64,000 nt of DNA, from contig NZ_CP034670.1 of NCBI RefSeq assembly GCF_003990355.1, positions 62,001 through 126,000 on the forward strand, written 5' to 3'. This DNA comes from Eikenella corrodens. GTDB lineage: Bacteria > Pseudomonadota > Gammaproteobacteria > Burkholderiales > Neisseriaceae. The notes below the pieces were generated by a model. It had not been told where the DNA came from and did no database searches. It saw nothing but the letters and a program-made list of their open reading frames with translations. Both the position numbers and the translations under genes were made by a program. Below are positions 8,901-17,084 of this stretch, piece by piece (the stretch's first letter is position 1; every line of letters begins with the position of its first letter).

Positions 8901-9390
8901 TGTGGGCGCGCAATTCTTCGGGGCGGGCTTCGATGATGCGGGCAATCATGCCCTGTTCGATCACGGCGTAGCCGCGCACGCCGACGCCGGTACCGAGGAA
9001 AAGGTCGGTAATGTCGCGGCGGCGCACTTGCTGGCCGTTGATGTAGTAGCTGGATTCGCCTTGGCGGGTGAGCTGGCGGCGGATGCTGATTTCGCCGTAT
9101 TGCCCCCATGTGCCCTGCAGGCTGCCGTCGGCATTGCTGAACACGAGCTCCACGGAGGCGCGGGGGGCGGGGCGGCGGGTGGCGGCGCCGTTGAAAATCA
9201 CGTCTTGCATGCTCTCGCCGCGCAGCTGTTTGGCCGAGACTTCGCCCAGCACCCAGCGCACGGCGTCGATAACGTTGGATTTGCCGCAGCCGTTGGGCCC
9301 GATTACGGCCACCAGCTGGCCGGGTACGTGGATGGTGGTGGGGTCGGTGAAAGATTTGAAGCCGGCAAGTTTGATGTGGGTGAGGCGCAT
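5911..9390 (-). CDS. smc: Chromosome segregation protein SMC
   Basis: A 1159-residue SMC ATPase of standard size, which forms a condensin-like ring that compacts and orients sister origins. The Walker A motif GPNGCGKSN is at residues 31-39. Two very long Gln/Ala/Glu-rich coiled coils flank a hinge at about 500-650. The C-terminal head carries the signature LLSGGEKALTAMSLVFALFS and Walker B FCLLDEVDAPLDDANT. Uptake words are read in frame at least four times (6578, about 7379, 7611 and 7988), mainly as the peptides GYLK and FQVA in coiled-coil or hinge segments. No scpA/scpB is adjacent. Confidence 0.97.
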   Translation of the reverse strand: MRLTHIKLAGFKSFTDPTTIHVPGQLVAVIGPNGCGKSNVIDAVRWVLGEVSAKQLRGESMQDVIFNGAATRRPAPRASVELVFSNADGSLQGTWGQYGEISIRRQLTRQGESSYYINGQQVRRRDITDLFLGTGVGVRGYAVIEQGMIARIIEARPEELRAHIEEAAGVSKYKERRRETENRLRDTREHLQRLGDLQSELGRQVEKLQRQAAAAERYRSLTAELNQAQNCHDFAQWRHTLAAADRAAAEHERARERQDELARQNQAMNDAVQVLRQTEQHQQAEQYRLNQQHALLREQTARLEEQIRSRQSQRQRLEREQAAAQAALQKIDSEHAELQQQHAAAEQSAEQQQMQLELLTAEAAALEEQLPELEAAQQQTAEQQQSRHDEAARLRRELALKQQQLQHSRQSISRLQERQARLQQEAAALQSDAGQDTAAQARADTLAAQYRQGEKQLQRLEEQTGYLKTALAAAREREQEHERRILAAEAEQKTLAALLADTARHNFWQGSKQADAPALWQHIRVPEAWQGALAAVLGERLNARALPADFQPPSPLPESPAAWFDREAHAHRAASPAQALIHQIQAEPPFQVALAHWLEGILCAPNLDYALAHRSRLEPGQEWLTPQGHRIDRMGVLLHHADGGNRQMRHRARHDEITAALAEWQPQFQVARAEAEKLAQQQAQAEAELRQAQTEQRRLAAELAAAQQQAGALAARAAQAGQRREHIAQEQAQLAQEAEELACAAEILAEETAVLEERLPELEAESRAQAEHSQQAQQALRQARQAVLEADRRRSAAEIETHRQTQQLQNLATHMATLVQQKADWKQRQGELALTYAEDSEDEQRLQLEELAEAAFTLEEQIQAAAAELAETQEQGRQQYARQQALAAELPQWQQAAQTALLQQQEALLNAKRFHDNLLARQADIAAIEAEQQAGYLKTDWPQQIDSISRRIQALGAVNLAALDELAEARERDGYYQNQRADLQSAIALLEEAIAQIDGETKQRFQATFDAVNQKVQTFFPTLFGGGEASLHMVGDDLLTAGVSIMARPPGKKNSTIHLLSGGEKALTAMSLVFALFSLNPAPFCLLDEVDAPLDDANTARFCNLVKEMSVQTQFLYISHNRLTMEMAEQLIGVTMQEKGVSRIVVVDIKQALEMAETD

Positions 9391-9454
9391 GAAAAACGAT
9401 GAAAAAGCGGAATGCTGTATTTTAAAAGAAAGGCGGCGGGGCAGGCTACCTGAA

Positions 9455-9497
9455 AAAGGCTACCTGAAACAGGAATGAAGGTTTCAGGTAGCCTTTT
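9455..9497. terminator. DUS-pair terminator
   Basis: AAAGGCTACCTGAAAC, a ten-base loop, then the full complement and a T run in the plus direction (A run in the minus direction). It overlaps the last codons of the minus-strand gene ending at 9484. Confidence 0.65.
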
Positions 9498-10116
9498 GCC
9501 GTGCCTTTTTGCGCCGTCTGGCACGCCGATACCAAGCAATACTGAGCCCAAGCCAGCCTGCTCCGGCCACGGTGGCGGCGTGCGTCCACAAGCGGGCATA
9601 CAGCCGCCAGTTTTCGGTTTCTTCCTGCGGGCTGAAGGCGGCGCGGTAAAGCCGTTCGCTGCCGTCTTTGGTGTAGGCGAGCTCGGTAATCACGTGGTAG
9701 TTCAGCCAATGGGCTTGGGTAATGCTTTGTACGGGCAACTTTTCTTCACCCTGCCAAATGTTCTCATCATATTGGCACAACGGGTCGGCTAGGTTGCGGC
9801 AATCCAAATTGAGCTGTTGGCCTTCGGCGGTGCGGATGCTGCCGGCCACGTGGAGGGCAGCATCATGGCCTTTCTCCCACTGCCGCCGCCTCAGCTCGGC
9901 GGCGGCATGATGCGTATAGGCCACGGGCACGCTCAAATGCTGCTGCCGCTTGTGCCACTCGGCCGAAGTGACCAATGCGCCCATACCCAGCCCGGCAGCC
10001 AGCAGCATACCGCTCAGCCAGAGCCCCGGCAGGCTGAACCAAGCCTTCGCAAAGTCGCGGTTCAGCCGTTCCCTTTCCTGATGCATCCGCCGTATGGTGT
10101 GGAAAAAATTGCCCAT
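9484..10116 (-). CDS. Unrecognised membrane-anchored protein
   Basis: A 210-residue protein starting at the ATG at 10116, chosen because TAGGAAAG lies seven bases upstream. A longer frame would start inside the Correia element. Basic N-terminus, one membrane helix at about residues 30-50 (LPGLWLSGMLLAAGLGMGALV), a soluble middle with a Cys pair (DCRNLADPLC), then a second helix at about 178-195 and a very basic tail. I do not recognise the family. The last three residues (KAT) and stop come from an uptake word. The CREE 30 bp upstream could supply its promoter. Confidence 0.65.
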   Translation of the reverse strand: MGNFFHTIRRMHQERERLNRDFAKAWFSLPGLWLSGMLLAAGLGMGALVTSAEWHKRQQHLSVPVAYTHHAAAELRRRQWEKGHDAALHVAGSIRTAEGQQLNLDCRNLADPLCQYDENIWQGEEKLPVQSITQAHWLNYHVITELAYTKDGSERLYRAAFSPQEETENWRLYARLWTHAATVAGAGWLGLSIAWYRRARRRKKARQKAT

Positions 10117-10145
10117 TTGCTTTCCTAGATTACGCCGGCCGATAG

Positions 10146-10251
10146 TATAGTGGATTAAATTTAAATCAGGACAAGACGGTGAGCCGCAGACAGTACACAC
10201 GTTACGGCAAGGCGAGACAACGCTGTACTGGTTTAAATTTAATTCACTATA
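10146..10251. mobile_element. Correia-like element (CREE), TTTAAATTTAA variant
   Basis: A 106-bp copy whose arms read TATAGTGGATTAAATTTAAA instead of the AACAAAAA arm used by the other copies. This is closer to the classical Correia terminal repeat. The 10117-10416 gap otherwise contains only one uptake word and a promoter. Confidence 0.85.
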
Positions 10252-10349
10252 TAGTGAAACCGGCAAAATAAGCCACGCATAGGCTCGAGGCTACCTGAAA
10301 GCCGCCGGTTGCCCAACCGCAAACCGCCCGCCAAACGATAGATTTGTTT

Positions 10350-10379
10350 TTGCCAAATGATAGCATTTTGTAATACAAT
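10350..10379 (+). promoter_or_regulatory. Sigma-70 type promoter for the M23 peptidase gene
   Basis: TTGCCA at 10350-10355 and TACAAT at 10374-10379, spaced 18 bp, about 38 bp before the start codon at 10417. Confidence 0.5.
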
Positions 10380-10416
10380 GCGAACCTGAGTAATCAATCA
10401 TTTTCCAATCAAATCA

Positions 10417-11295
10417 ATGGATAAGCAAAAGAAAACCGTTACGGTGATGGTGCTGGACGAGCACCGCACCGAAACCTTCGTTATCGCCGAATCTCGGCTG
10501 CGCGCCATCAAACCCACCATCATCGGCCTTTCCCTGGCCACGGCGGTGCTATTGGCCGCGCTGTTGGCTTTGGGTTGGCACCACTACCGAAGCTACAGCC
10601 AATTTGCGCAACAACAACAGCAAACCCAAGCGCTCAATCAGCAAATCGAAGACTTGAAAGAAGCCCGCTCCGCCGAAGTAAACGCCAAGCTCAACCAGCT
10701 CGCCCAATCCGAAAAAGCCGTGGCCGACCTGCAAAACTACCTGCGCCAGCGCGGCGCAAACGTTCCCGTTCCCAAACCTGCCGCCTCCGAGCCCGGCAAA
10801 CCCATCAGCCAAGCCGGCGGCCCGCGCAGCATCCTGCCCCCCGCCGACACGCCCGAATTCAGCCAAACCATTGAAAACCTGCTCAAAGCCGCCCGTACCG
10901 TACCGCTCGGCCGCCCTGCCCAAGGCGGGCTCTCCTCCGGCTTCGGCCCCAGGCACAACCCGTTTGGCGGCAAAGGCAGCGAGTTCCACCACGGCCTGGA
11001 TTTTCGCGGCAACGTAGGCGACCCCGCGTACGTTACCGCCAACGGCACCGTAGAATTTGCCGGCACCATGAACGGCTACGGCCAAGTGGTGAAAGTGCGC
11101 CACGGCTACGGCTACAGTACCGTATACGGCCATTTGTCGCACATCGACGTGCAGCCCGGCCAAACGGTTAAAGCGGGCGACCTCGTCGGCAAAATCGGCT
11201 CTACCGGCCGCTCCACCGGCCCGCACCTGCACTATGAAGTACGCCTCAACAACGAGCCGCACGACCCCGCCACCTTCCTCAGCCTCGCCAAATAA
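10417..11295 (+). CDS. Membrane-anchored M23 (LytM) peptidoglycan endopeptidase
   Basis: A 292-residue zinc peptidase that should cut peptide cross-links in the periplasm. A short cytoplasmic tail is followed by a membrane helix at about 33-55, a Gln-rich coiled coil (60-115), a Pro-rich linker and an M23 domain from about 180. The metal ligands are present (HHGLDF and HLHYEV), so the enzyme should be active. It sits 39 bp ahead of a bactofilin gene on the same strand. In other bacteria bactofilins localise M23 peptidases to set cell shape, so this pair is a plausible morphogenetic unit. Confidence 0.9.
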   Translation: MDKQKKTVTVMVLDEHRTETFVIAESRLRAIKPTIIGLSLATAVLLAALLALGWHHYRSYSQFAQQQQQTQALNQQIEDLKEARSAEVNAKLNQLAQSEKAVADLQNYLRQRGANVPVPKPAASEPGKPISQAGGPRSILPPADTPEFSQTIENLLKAARTVPLGRPAQGGLSSGFGPRHNPFGGKGSEFHHGLDFRGNVGDPAYVTANGTVEFAGTMNGYGQVVKVRHGYGYSTVYGHLSHIDVQPGQTVKAGDLVGKIGSTGRSTGPHLHYEVRLNNEPHDPATFLSLAK

Positions 11296-11334
11296 AGCGC
11301 GGCATCCTTCCCATCAAGCTTCCGGAGAAATATC

Positions 11335-11778
11335 ATGTTTAAAGACAAAAAAGACCGTTCCCAGCCCGCCGCCGCCCCCGGCGCCATCGACACCATCATC
11401 GGCGCACAATGCCGGATTCAGGGCGACATCCTCAGCCAGCAATCGGTGAAAATCGACGGCCAAATCCAAGGCAACGTACAAGCCGGCGGCACCGTCATCA
11501 TCGGCGACAAAGGTGCGGTGAACGGCGACATCCGCGGCAGCGATCTGATCGTATTCGGCAAAACCGAAGGCTTGATCGAAGTGAAAAAACTCCACCTCAA
11601 ACCCAACGCCCGCGTAACCGGCAATATCCGCACCCAATCCCTGCAAGTGGAAGACGGCGCCGTTTACACCGGCGATATCCGCATGGACCGCAACGCCGGC
11701 AACGCCACCCTCCCCCCGGCCGGCAACACTCCGGAAAAAGCCATTGCCGCACCGGCAGACAAACCAGTAAACAAATAA
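11335..11778 (+). CDS. Bactofilin (polymer-forming cytoskeletal protein)
   Basis: A 147-residue protein with a central beta-helix of short repeats, for example GDILSQQSVKIDGQIQGNV and GDIRGSDLIVFGKTEG, as in bactofilins (CcmA/BacA family). Disordered tails flank the core at residues 1-20 and 115-147. It polymerises without nucleotide into membrane-associated filaments. RBS GGAG lies eight bases before the ATG. It is cotranscribed with the M23 peptidase ahead of it. No membrane segment is seen. Confidence 0.9.
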   Translation: MFKDKKDRSQPAAAPGAIDTIIGAQCRIQGDILSQQSVKIDGQIQGNVQAGGTVIIGDKGAVNGDIRGSDLIVFGKTEGLIEVKKLHLKPNARVTGNIRTQSLQVEDGAVYTGDIRMDRNAGNATLPPAGNTPEKAIAAPADKPVNK

Positions 11779-11942
11779 TCCGCCAAACCGAAAAGGCTAC
11801 CTGAAAATTCCCTCCGCAGAACCCGCAAAACCCGGGTCGGCCTTACCGCCCTATTCAACTGCAAACCCAAGCCGTCACCCGCCCCGGCCTCAGCCATAGG
11901 CCGGGTTTTCAAATCCGGCACCCCAAGGCCGTCTAAAAAAAC

Positions 11943-11990
11943 TACAGGCTGCTTTCCAAAGCCCCAAAACGGCTTGGAAAGCAGCCTGTA
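11943..11990. terminator. Long hairpin built on the GCAGCCTG word
   Basis: TACAGGCTGCTTTCCAAAGCC pairs with the sequence at 11971-11990 with one bulged base and a seven-base loop: a 20-bp stem after the bactofilin gene. The surrounding gap 11779-12309 also has three eikDUS words and a degenerate AGGCCGTCTAAA; no gene is visible in it. Confidence 0.55.
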
Positions 11991-12309
11991 TATTATTAAA
12001 GAGTGCGCCGATAAAAGCCGCCGCATTCCTCCCAACGCGCCGTGTTTGTTTGGGCTGGCTCAAAAGCCGTACAAGCACCACACCGGTAAGTTTCCTACCA
12101 GCCGCTTGCCACGTGTTCCTGTGCAACAAATAGGCCGGGTTGATCAGCCCAACAACGTTTTTCAGCCAGTCCCTCCCCCTTCCAGGCTACCTGAAAACAG
12201 CACGGCGCGGCATGGGGCGTACTTCAACCATAAATTCTGTTACACTCTTTTTCAGGTAGCCTCAATCAAATGCTGCCAACCGCCTATCCACCAATACCAA
12301 GGAGTCATG

Positions 12310-12597
12310 ATGATTACCGTAGTTGCCCAATTCGAAGTCAAACCGGCCGAGCTGGATCAGTTTCTGCAACATTGTGATGAGCTGATTGCCGAAACCCGTA
12401 AGGAAAACGGCTGCCTGTCTTACCACCTCTATCAAAACACCCAGCAGCCCAACCAAGTCAGCTTTATCGAGCTGTGGCAAAACCAGGCTGTGCTGGACAC
12501 GCATTCCGCCTCCGCCCACTTCACCCGTATCGTGCCCGTTTTGGTGGAAGCTTGCGAAAAAGCGCCGGTTATCCAGTTGTATACTCAGATTAAATAA
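12310..12597 (+). CDS. Antibiotic biosynthesis monooxygenase (ABM) domain protein
   Basis: A 95-residue single-domain protein of the dimeric alpha/beta ABM fold: ITVVAQFEVKPAELDQFLQHCDELIAETRKE, then GCLSYHLYQN and FIELWQNQAVLDTHSASAHF. Relatives include quinol monooxygenases (YgiN) and stress-induced proteins. The substrate cannot be read from the sequence. AAGGAG lies five bases before the second of two adjacent ATGs (12307 and 12310), which favours 12310. It forms a single-gene unit, closed by a DUS hairpin. Confidence 0.85.
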   Translation: MITVVAQFEVKPAELDQFLQHCDELIAETRKENGCLSYHLYQNTQQPNQVSFIELWQNQAVLDTHSASAHFTRIVPVLVEACEKAPVIQLYTQIK

Positions 12598-12609
12598 GCC
12601 CCAATCGGC

Positions 12610-12643
12610 AAAAAAGGCTACCTGAAATTTCAGGTAGCCTTTG
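12610..12643. terminator. Bidirectional DUS-pair terminator
   Basis: Perfect back-to-back uptake words flanked by A and T runs, between the convergent ABM and topA genes. Confidence 0.7.
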
Positions 12644-12662
12644 TTTTCCCGGCCGGCACACA

Positions 12663-14963
12663 TCAGCCTTTCGGAGCGGGCGGTTCGATTTGCTCTTTCC
12701 AGCCGCATTCTTTCTGTGGGCAGACTTTTTCTACGCCCCAGCGCTTGGTGGTTTTAATGGTGAGCACCGGCCAATGGCATTTCGGGCACTCTTCGGCCAC
12801 GGGCGGGTTCCAGGTGGCGTAGTCGCAATCGGGGTAGGTGTTGCAGCTGTAGAACAGCTTGCCGTAGCGCGATTTGCGCTCGATCAGGCTGCCTTTGCCG
12901 CATTTGGGGCAGGCCACGCCGGTGTCTTTGGGTTTCTCCAAGGGTTCGATGTGTTTGCACTTGGGGTAGTTGGCGCAGCCGATGAATTTGCCGAAACGGC
13001 CTTTTTTATACACGAGCTGGCCGCCGCATTTGGGGCATTCGCGCCCTTCTACGATGGTGGGCTCTTCGGCGGCCTTGGCGGCTTCTTCGGCGGTTTCGTT
13101 GAGGTTGCGGGTGTAGTCGCAGTCGGGGTAGCCGGAGCAGGCGATGAAGCGGCCGCGTTTGCCGAATTTGATTTGCAGCTTGTGCTGGCCGCATTTGGGG
13201 CAGGTTTCGTCCAGCTCTTCGGTGGTGATTTTGGCGCGCTCGATGCCGGCTTTTTCCTCAATCTGTTTGTGGAAGCCTTTCCAGAATTTGTCCATCACGG
13301 GAATCCACTGCCGCTTGCCGCTGGCAATGTCGTCGAGCTGGTCTTCGAGCTTGGCGGTGAAATCGTAGTCCACGTATTGGGTGAAGTGTTCGGTGAGGAA
13401 TTTGTTCACGATTTCGCCGGTGTCGGTGGGCAGGAAGCGGCGCTGGTCGATGGTTACGTATTCACGGTCTTTCAGGGTTTTGATGATGCTGGCGTAGGTG
13501 GAGGGGCGGCCGATGCCGAACTCCTCCAAGGCTTTCACCAGCGTGGCCTCGTTGAAGCGGGGCGGCGGCTGGGTGAAGTGCTGCTCGCCGTAGAGTTTGT
13601 CTACAGGCAGGGCGTCGCCCACGGCCAATTCGGGCAGTTTTTTGTTGTCTTCATCCTCGTCGTCGTCATCGTGCCCTTCCTGATACACGCTCAGGAAGCC
13701 GGCAAATACGAGCACTTGGCCGGTGGCGCGGAACACGCCTTCGCCCACGCCGATGTCCACGGTGGTGGCGTCGAATTTGGCTTCCACCATCTGGCAGGCC
13801 ATGGTGCGCTGCCAAATCATTTGGTAGAGCTTGAATTGGTCGGCGGAAAGGAAGGGCTTCACGCTTTCGGGCGTGCGGTATACCGAAGTGGGGCGGATGG
13901 CTTCGTGCGCCTCTTGGGCGTTTTTGGATTTGGTGCGGTACATGCGCGGCGATTTGGGCAGGAAATCGGCGCCGATTTTGTTGTCGATGTAGTGGCGGAT
14001 TTCGGCTATCGCGTCTTGCGACAGGGTTACGCTGTCGGTACGCATATAAGTAATCAGGCCGACCGAGCCTTGTCCGACATCCACGCCTTCAAACAGCTGC
14101 TGGGCGGTGCGCATGGTGCGGTCGGTGGTGAAGCCGAGCTTGCGCACGGCATCTTGCTGCATGGTGGAGGTGGTGTAGGGCGCGGCGGGCTTGCGGGTGG
14201 CTTTTTTCTTCACCACATCGAGCACTTGCGCGGATTTGCCCTGCATGGCGGCCAACACGGCGGCCTGGGCGGCTTCATTGGGTAGTGAGAACTGCTCCAG
14301 TTTGCCGCCCTGCCATTGGGTGAGCTTCGCGGCAAATTTTTGGCGGCCTTTGTGGCTGTCGAGATGCACGCTCCAGTATTCTTGCGTTTCAAAGGCGCGG
14401 ATTTCGTTTTCGCGCTCGCAAATCAGGCGCAGGGCAGGGCTTTGCACGCGACCGGCGCTCAAGCCGCGCCGGATTTTTTTCCACAGCAGCGGGGAGAGGT
14501 TGAAGCCGACCAGGTAATCCAAGGCGCGGCGCGCCTGTTGCGCGTCCACCAAGCCCATATCGAGCTTGCGCGGCTGCTTGAGGGCTTCCTGCACGCCTTT
14601 TTTGGTAACTTCGTGGAACACCACGCGCAGGGTGCGCTCGTCCAGATTTTTGATGCCGCGTTTGGATTTGAGGATTTCGTAGATATGCCAGGAAATGGCT
14701 TCGCCTTCGCGGTCCGGGTCGGTGGCCAGATAGAGGGTGTCGGCTTCTTTGGCGGCCGCCACGATGGCGTCGATGTGTTTTTTACTCTTGGCCGGCACTT
14801 CGTATTTCATGGCGAAATCGTGCTCGGGATCGACGGCGCCGTTTTTCGGCACCAAATCGCGCACGTGGCCGAAGGAGGCCAATACTTCAAAATCGCTGCC
14901 CAGGTATTTTTTAATCGATTTGATTTTGTTGGGAGATTCCACAATCAACAGGTTTTTCGACAT
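12663..14963 (-). CDS. topA: DNA topoisomerase I
   Basis: A 766-residue type IA topoisomerase that relaxes negative supercoils. The start is the ATG at 14963 (MSKNLLIVESPNKIKS) with GAGGAAA upstream. The TOPRIM domain is at 3-130 with the acidic triad in TDPDREGE (81-88), and the nucleophile is Tyr306 in GLITYMRTDS. The C-terminus has four zinc-ribbon repeats: three with the CPKCG...C..YP.C pattern and a final variant CPKCHWP...CPQKECGW. An acidic loop (EGHDDDDEDEDNK) interrupts the core near residue 435. It is followed upstream by the smg-dprA pair on the same strand. Confidence 0.97.
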   Translation of the reverse strand: MSKNLLIVESPNKIKSIKKYLGSDFEVLASFGHVRDLVPKNGAVDPEHDFAMKYEVPAKSKKHIDAIVAAAKEADTLYLATDPDREGEAISWHIYEILKSKRGIKNLDERTLRVVFHEVTKKGVQEALKQPRKLDMGLVDAQQARRALDYLVGFNLSPLLWKKIRRGLSAGRVQSPALRLICERENEIRAFETQEYWSVHLDSHKGRQKFAAKLTQWQGGKLEQFSLPNEAAQAAVLAAMQGKSAQVLDVVKKKATRKPAAPYTTSTMQQDAVRKLGFTTDRTMRTAQQLFEGVDVGQGSVGLITYMRTDSVTLSQDAIAEIRHYIDNKIGADFLPKSPRMYRTKSKNAQEAHEAIRPTSVYRTPESVKPFLSADQFKLYQMIWQRTMACQMVEAKFDATTVDIGVGEGVFRATGQVLVFAGFLSVYQEGHDDDDEDEDNKKLPELAVGDALPVDKLYGEQHFTQPPPRFNEATLVKALEEFGIGRPSTYASIIKTLKDREYVTIDQRRFLPTDTGEIVNKFLTEHFTQYVDYDFTAKLEDQLDDIASGKRQWIPVMDKFWKGFHKQIEEKAGIERAKITTEELDETCPKCGQHKLQIKFGKRGRFIACSGYPDCDYTRNLNETAEEAAKAAEEPTIVEGRECPKCGGQLVYKKGRFGKFIGCANYPKCKHIEPLEKPKDTGVACPKCGKGSLIERKSRYGKLFYSCNTYPDCDYATWNPPVAEECPKCHWPVLTIKTTKRWGVEKVCPQKECGWKEQIEPPAPKG

Positions 14964-15090
14964 AGTTTCCTCGCATAATACTTTTGTTTTTGGCCACGCT
15001 GTAGCTAAAGAAATATAGTGCTTTAGCTGATAAAAGCAAGCTTTCAGGTAGCCTTTAATCCATCTTGGCGCAAGCGCGGCGTATTCAATC

Positions 15091-15131
15091 AAAGGCTACC
15101 TGAAAACCTTAGTTTTTCAGGTAGCCTTTTT
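15091..15131. terminator. DUS-pair terminator of dprA-smg
   Basis: AAAGGCTACCTGAAAACC and its complement, followed by TTTTTATA, just past the smg stop. Confidence 0.65.
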
Positions 15132-15154
15132 ATACTAAAGAGCAGCGGCCTTTC

Positions 15155-15625
15155 TCAATTCATCACCGCCTGGCCGTGCAGTAGGGCATTAACCAAATCA
15201 TCGCTGATGAGCATCGGCAGCTCGGATTTGTCTGCCCACAACACCAAGAGCGACAGTACTTTTACATGCGCATCGGTGAGCGGTTCGTCTGCCTTGTCTG
15301 CCAGGTGCATCAGCGCCAGCAGCACAAATTCCCGCTGCTCCACAGAAAGCGCGCTGTTTTGCACCAAAAAGTGCAATAAACCCAAAGCCTCGGGCGGCAA
15401 AGCGGCCAGCTCTTCGGGCAGATACACGCGCATTGCCTGCTCCTCGCGGAAATTGCGGTGCAGCGAGCGGCTGCGTTCTTGGAGCACGTTCATAAATAAT
15501 AGCGTATCACGAATTTCCTCATCCTGGAAACCCACCTGCTCCAAGAGGCTGCCCAAGGCCTCACTGTGCGGGCAAGTGTCGAAGTCTTGGAAGTTGTTTA
15601 TCAGAAAGGCAATTACATCAATCAT
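15155..15625 (-). CDS. smg: Smg family protein (DUF494)
   Basis: A 156-residue protein beginning MIDVIAFLINNFQDFDTCP, the conserved start of the Smg/DUF494 family found beside dprA in many proteobacteria. The acidic helical protein has no known biochemical activity. Its ATG overlaps the dprA stop by four bases (ATGA), so the two are translationally coupled. Length and position fit the family. There is no membrane segment. Confidence 0.9.
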   Translation of the reverse strand: MIDVIAFLINNFQDFDTCPHSEALGSLLEQVGFQDEEIRDTLLFMNVLQERSRSLHRNFREEQAMRVYLPEELAALPPEALGLLHFLVQNSALSVEQREFVLLALMHLADKADEPLTDAHVKVLSLLVLWADKSELPMLISDDLVNALLHGQAVMN

Positions 15626-16860
15626 TTGGTATTCCTATTTGGAGCAATCCGTTGGTAGCGGCCGCCGGAGAGCGGGGCAATTTGGCCGTTGATTTCTAAT
15701 AAAGTCAGTTCGGCATACACATCGGCGGCGGGCAGTTTGAGCATTTCGGCCAGACTGTCGGGGTGTACCGGGTCGTAACCCATGGCTTGCAGCAGCGGCG
15801 AGGTTTCCGTTTCGGATGGCTCCGGCGCGGTATCGGCCAAGGCTGGCTGCTCGTTTGGGAGCAATTCGGCTTGGCGATGTTCACCATCTGCGTTTTGGTT
15901 TTGTAGAAACTCGCTGCGCTCACTTTCAGGTAGCCTTTTGGCTTGGACTGCCGTTTGGCGGTTAGGCGATACGGTTTGCGGCAGCTGCGGGCATTCTTCC
16001 AAAATATCGGCCAGCGTTTCAGTGAGCTTCGCACCCTGCTTAATCAGCGCGTGGCAGCCTTTGCTGTGCGGGTTGTCGATGGAGCCGGGCACGGCAAACA
16101 CTTCGCGCCCCATGTCTGCCGCCAGCCGTGCAGTAATCAGTGAACCGGATTCTAAAGCGGCCTCCACCACCAGCACGGCAGAGGAGAGGGCGGCAATCAG
16201 GCGGTTGCGGCGCGGGAAGTTGCCGGCCAGCGGGCGCGTGCCCAAGGGGAATTCGGAGAGCACGCAGCCTTCTTCGGCAATGCGGTGCGCCAAAGCTTTG
16301 TTGGCTACGGGATATACGCGGTCGATGCCCGTGCCCCACACCGCCACCGTACCGCCCTGCTTGCGCAATGCGCCTTCGTGGGCGGCGCTGTCGATGCCGG
16401 CAGCCATGCCGGATACGGTTACGATGCCGGCTGCGGCCAGCGCTTCGCCAAATTCGCCGGCAATCCGCATCGCTTGCGGTGTGGCATGGCGGCTGCCCAC
16501 GATGGCCACCGAAGGCCGGTGTAGCCATTCAGTGTTACCGCGGGCAAACAATAAGGGCGGGGCGGTGATGCCTTCACCCAATTGCGGTGGAAAATCTGCA
16601 TCGCAAGCCAACAATAAACGGCAGTTTGCCTGCTGCTCCCATGCCAACGCAGCTTCAGCAGCGGCTTCGGCCTCGTGGCGGCGGCTGCGCCAGGCTTCCT
16701 GCGCCGGACGGCTGGGCAGAATGGCGCCCACTTCCTGCTCGGCAGCCCACACGGCGGCTGCCGAACCGTAGTGGCGGCACAATTCGTAAAACGTTTCCGC
16801 GCCGATATACGGCATCAGCGCAAGCTGTATCCAGGCTAAACGTTCTGCGGAATTTTTCAT
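15622..16860 (-). CDS. dprA: DNA-processing protein DprA
   Basis: A 412-residue DprA, which binds incoming single strands during transformation and loads RecA. The start is the ATG at 16860 (MKNSAERLAWIQLALMP). The Rossmann-like core runs from about residue 100, with the family motifs VAIVGSRHATP, GMAAGIDSAAH, VWGTGIDRVYP, SEFPLGT and FPRRNRLIAALS. A Pro/Glu-rich linker leads to a C-terminal winged helix (about 345-405). An uptake word is read in frame as RLPES in the linker. The gene fits the uptake-word-rich, presumably competent, host. Confidence 0.95.
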   Translation of the reverse strand: MKNSAERLAWIQLALMPYIGAETFYELCRHYGSAAAVWAAEQEVGAILPSRPAQEAWRSRRHEAEAAAEAALAWEQQANCRLLLACDADFPPQLGEGITAPPLLFARGNTEWLHRPSVAIVGSRHATPQAMRIAGEFGEALAAAGIVTVSGMAAGIDSAAHEGALRKQGGTVAVWGTGIDRVYPVANKALAHRIAEEGCVLSEFPLGTRPLAGNFPRRNRLIAALSSAVLVVEAALESGSLITARLAADMGREVFAVPGSIDNPHSKGCHALIKQGAKLTETLADILEECPQLPQTVSPNRQTAVQAKRLPESERSEFLQNQNADGEHRQAELLPNEQPALADTAPEPSETETSPLLQAMGYDPVHPDSLAEMLKLPAADVYAELTLLEINGQIAPLSGGRYQRIAPNRNTK

Positions 16861-17049
16861 GGGTTTTTGCGTGCGGGGGAATGGGGTTGGGGAAGCGGCT
16901 CGGCAGCTGCCGAACGGTATCGAATAAACTTCAAGCAAGTTTCGAGCCAAGAATAGTGGATTCGAATTAATCTATTGTTTATGATTGATAATCTGTGTTT
17001 TTAAGCGCCATATGCGTGCTTGGCGGTGGGGAGGTTTAGCGTTTCGCTA

Positions 17050-17055
17050 TATAAT
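17050..17055 (+). promoter_or_regulatory. TATAAT -10 box ahead of ratA
   Basis: A perfect TATAAT in TCGCTATATAATGCGC about 30 bp before the ratA start codon. No strong -35 box is seen. Confidence 0.4.
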
Positions 17056-17084
17056 GCGCACTTTGTATTGCCAAGGCCGTTTGT

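Noticed and set aside
6646..9402. Very long plus-strand open frames opposite smc (up to 586 codons)
   Set aside because: They are antisense shadows caused by the GC-rich, Gln/Ala-rich coiled-coil codons. They lack domains, RBS and sensible composition.
12690..14285. 531-codon plus-strand frame opposite topA
   Set aside because: Low-complexity Gly/Phe/Val-rich translation, exactly antisense to a well-conserved gene.
15792..16771. 329-codon plus-strand frame opposite dprA
   Set aside because: Antisense to conserved DprA motifs; Ser/Ala-rich with no features.
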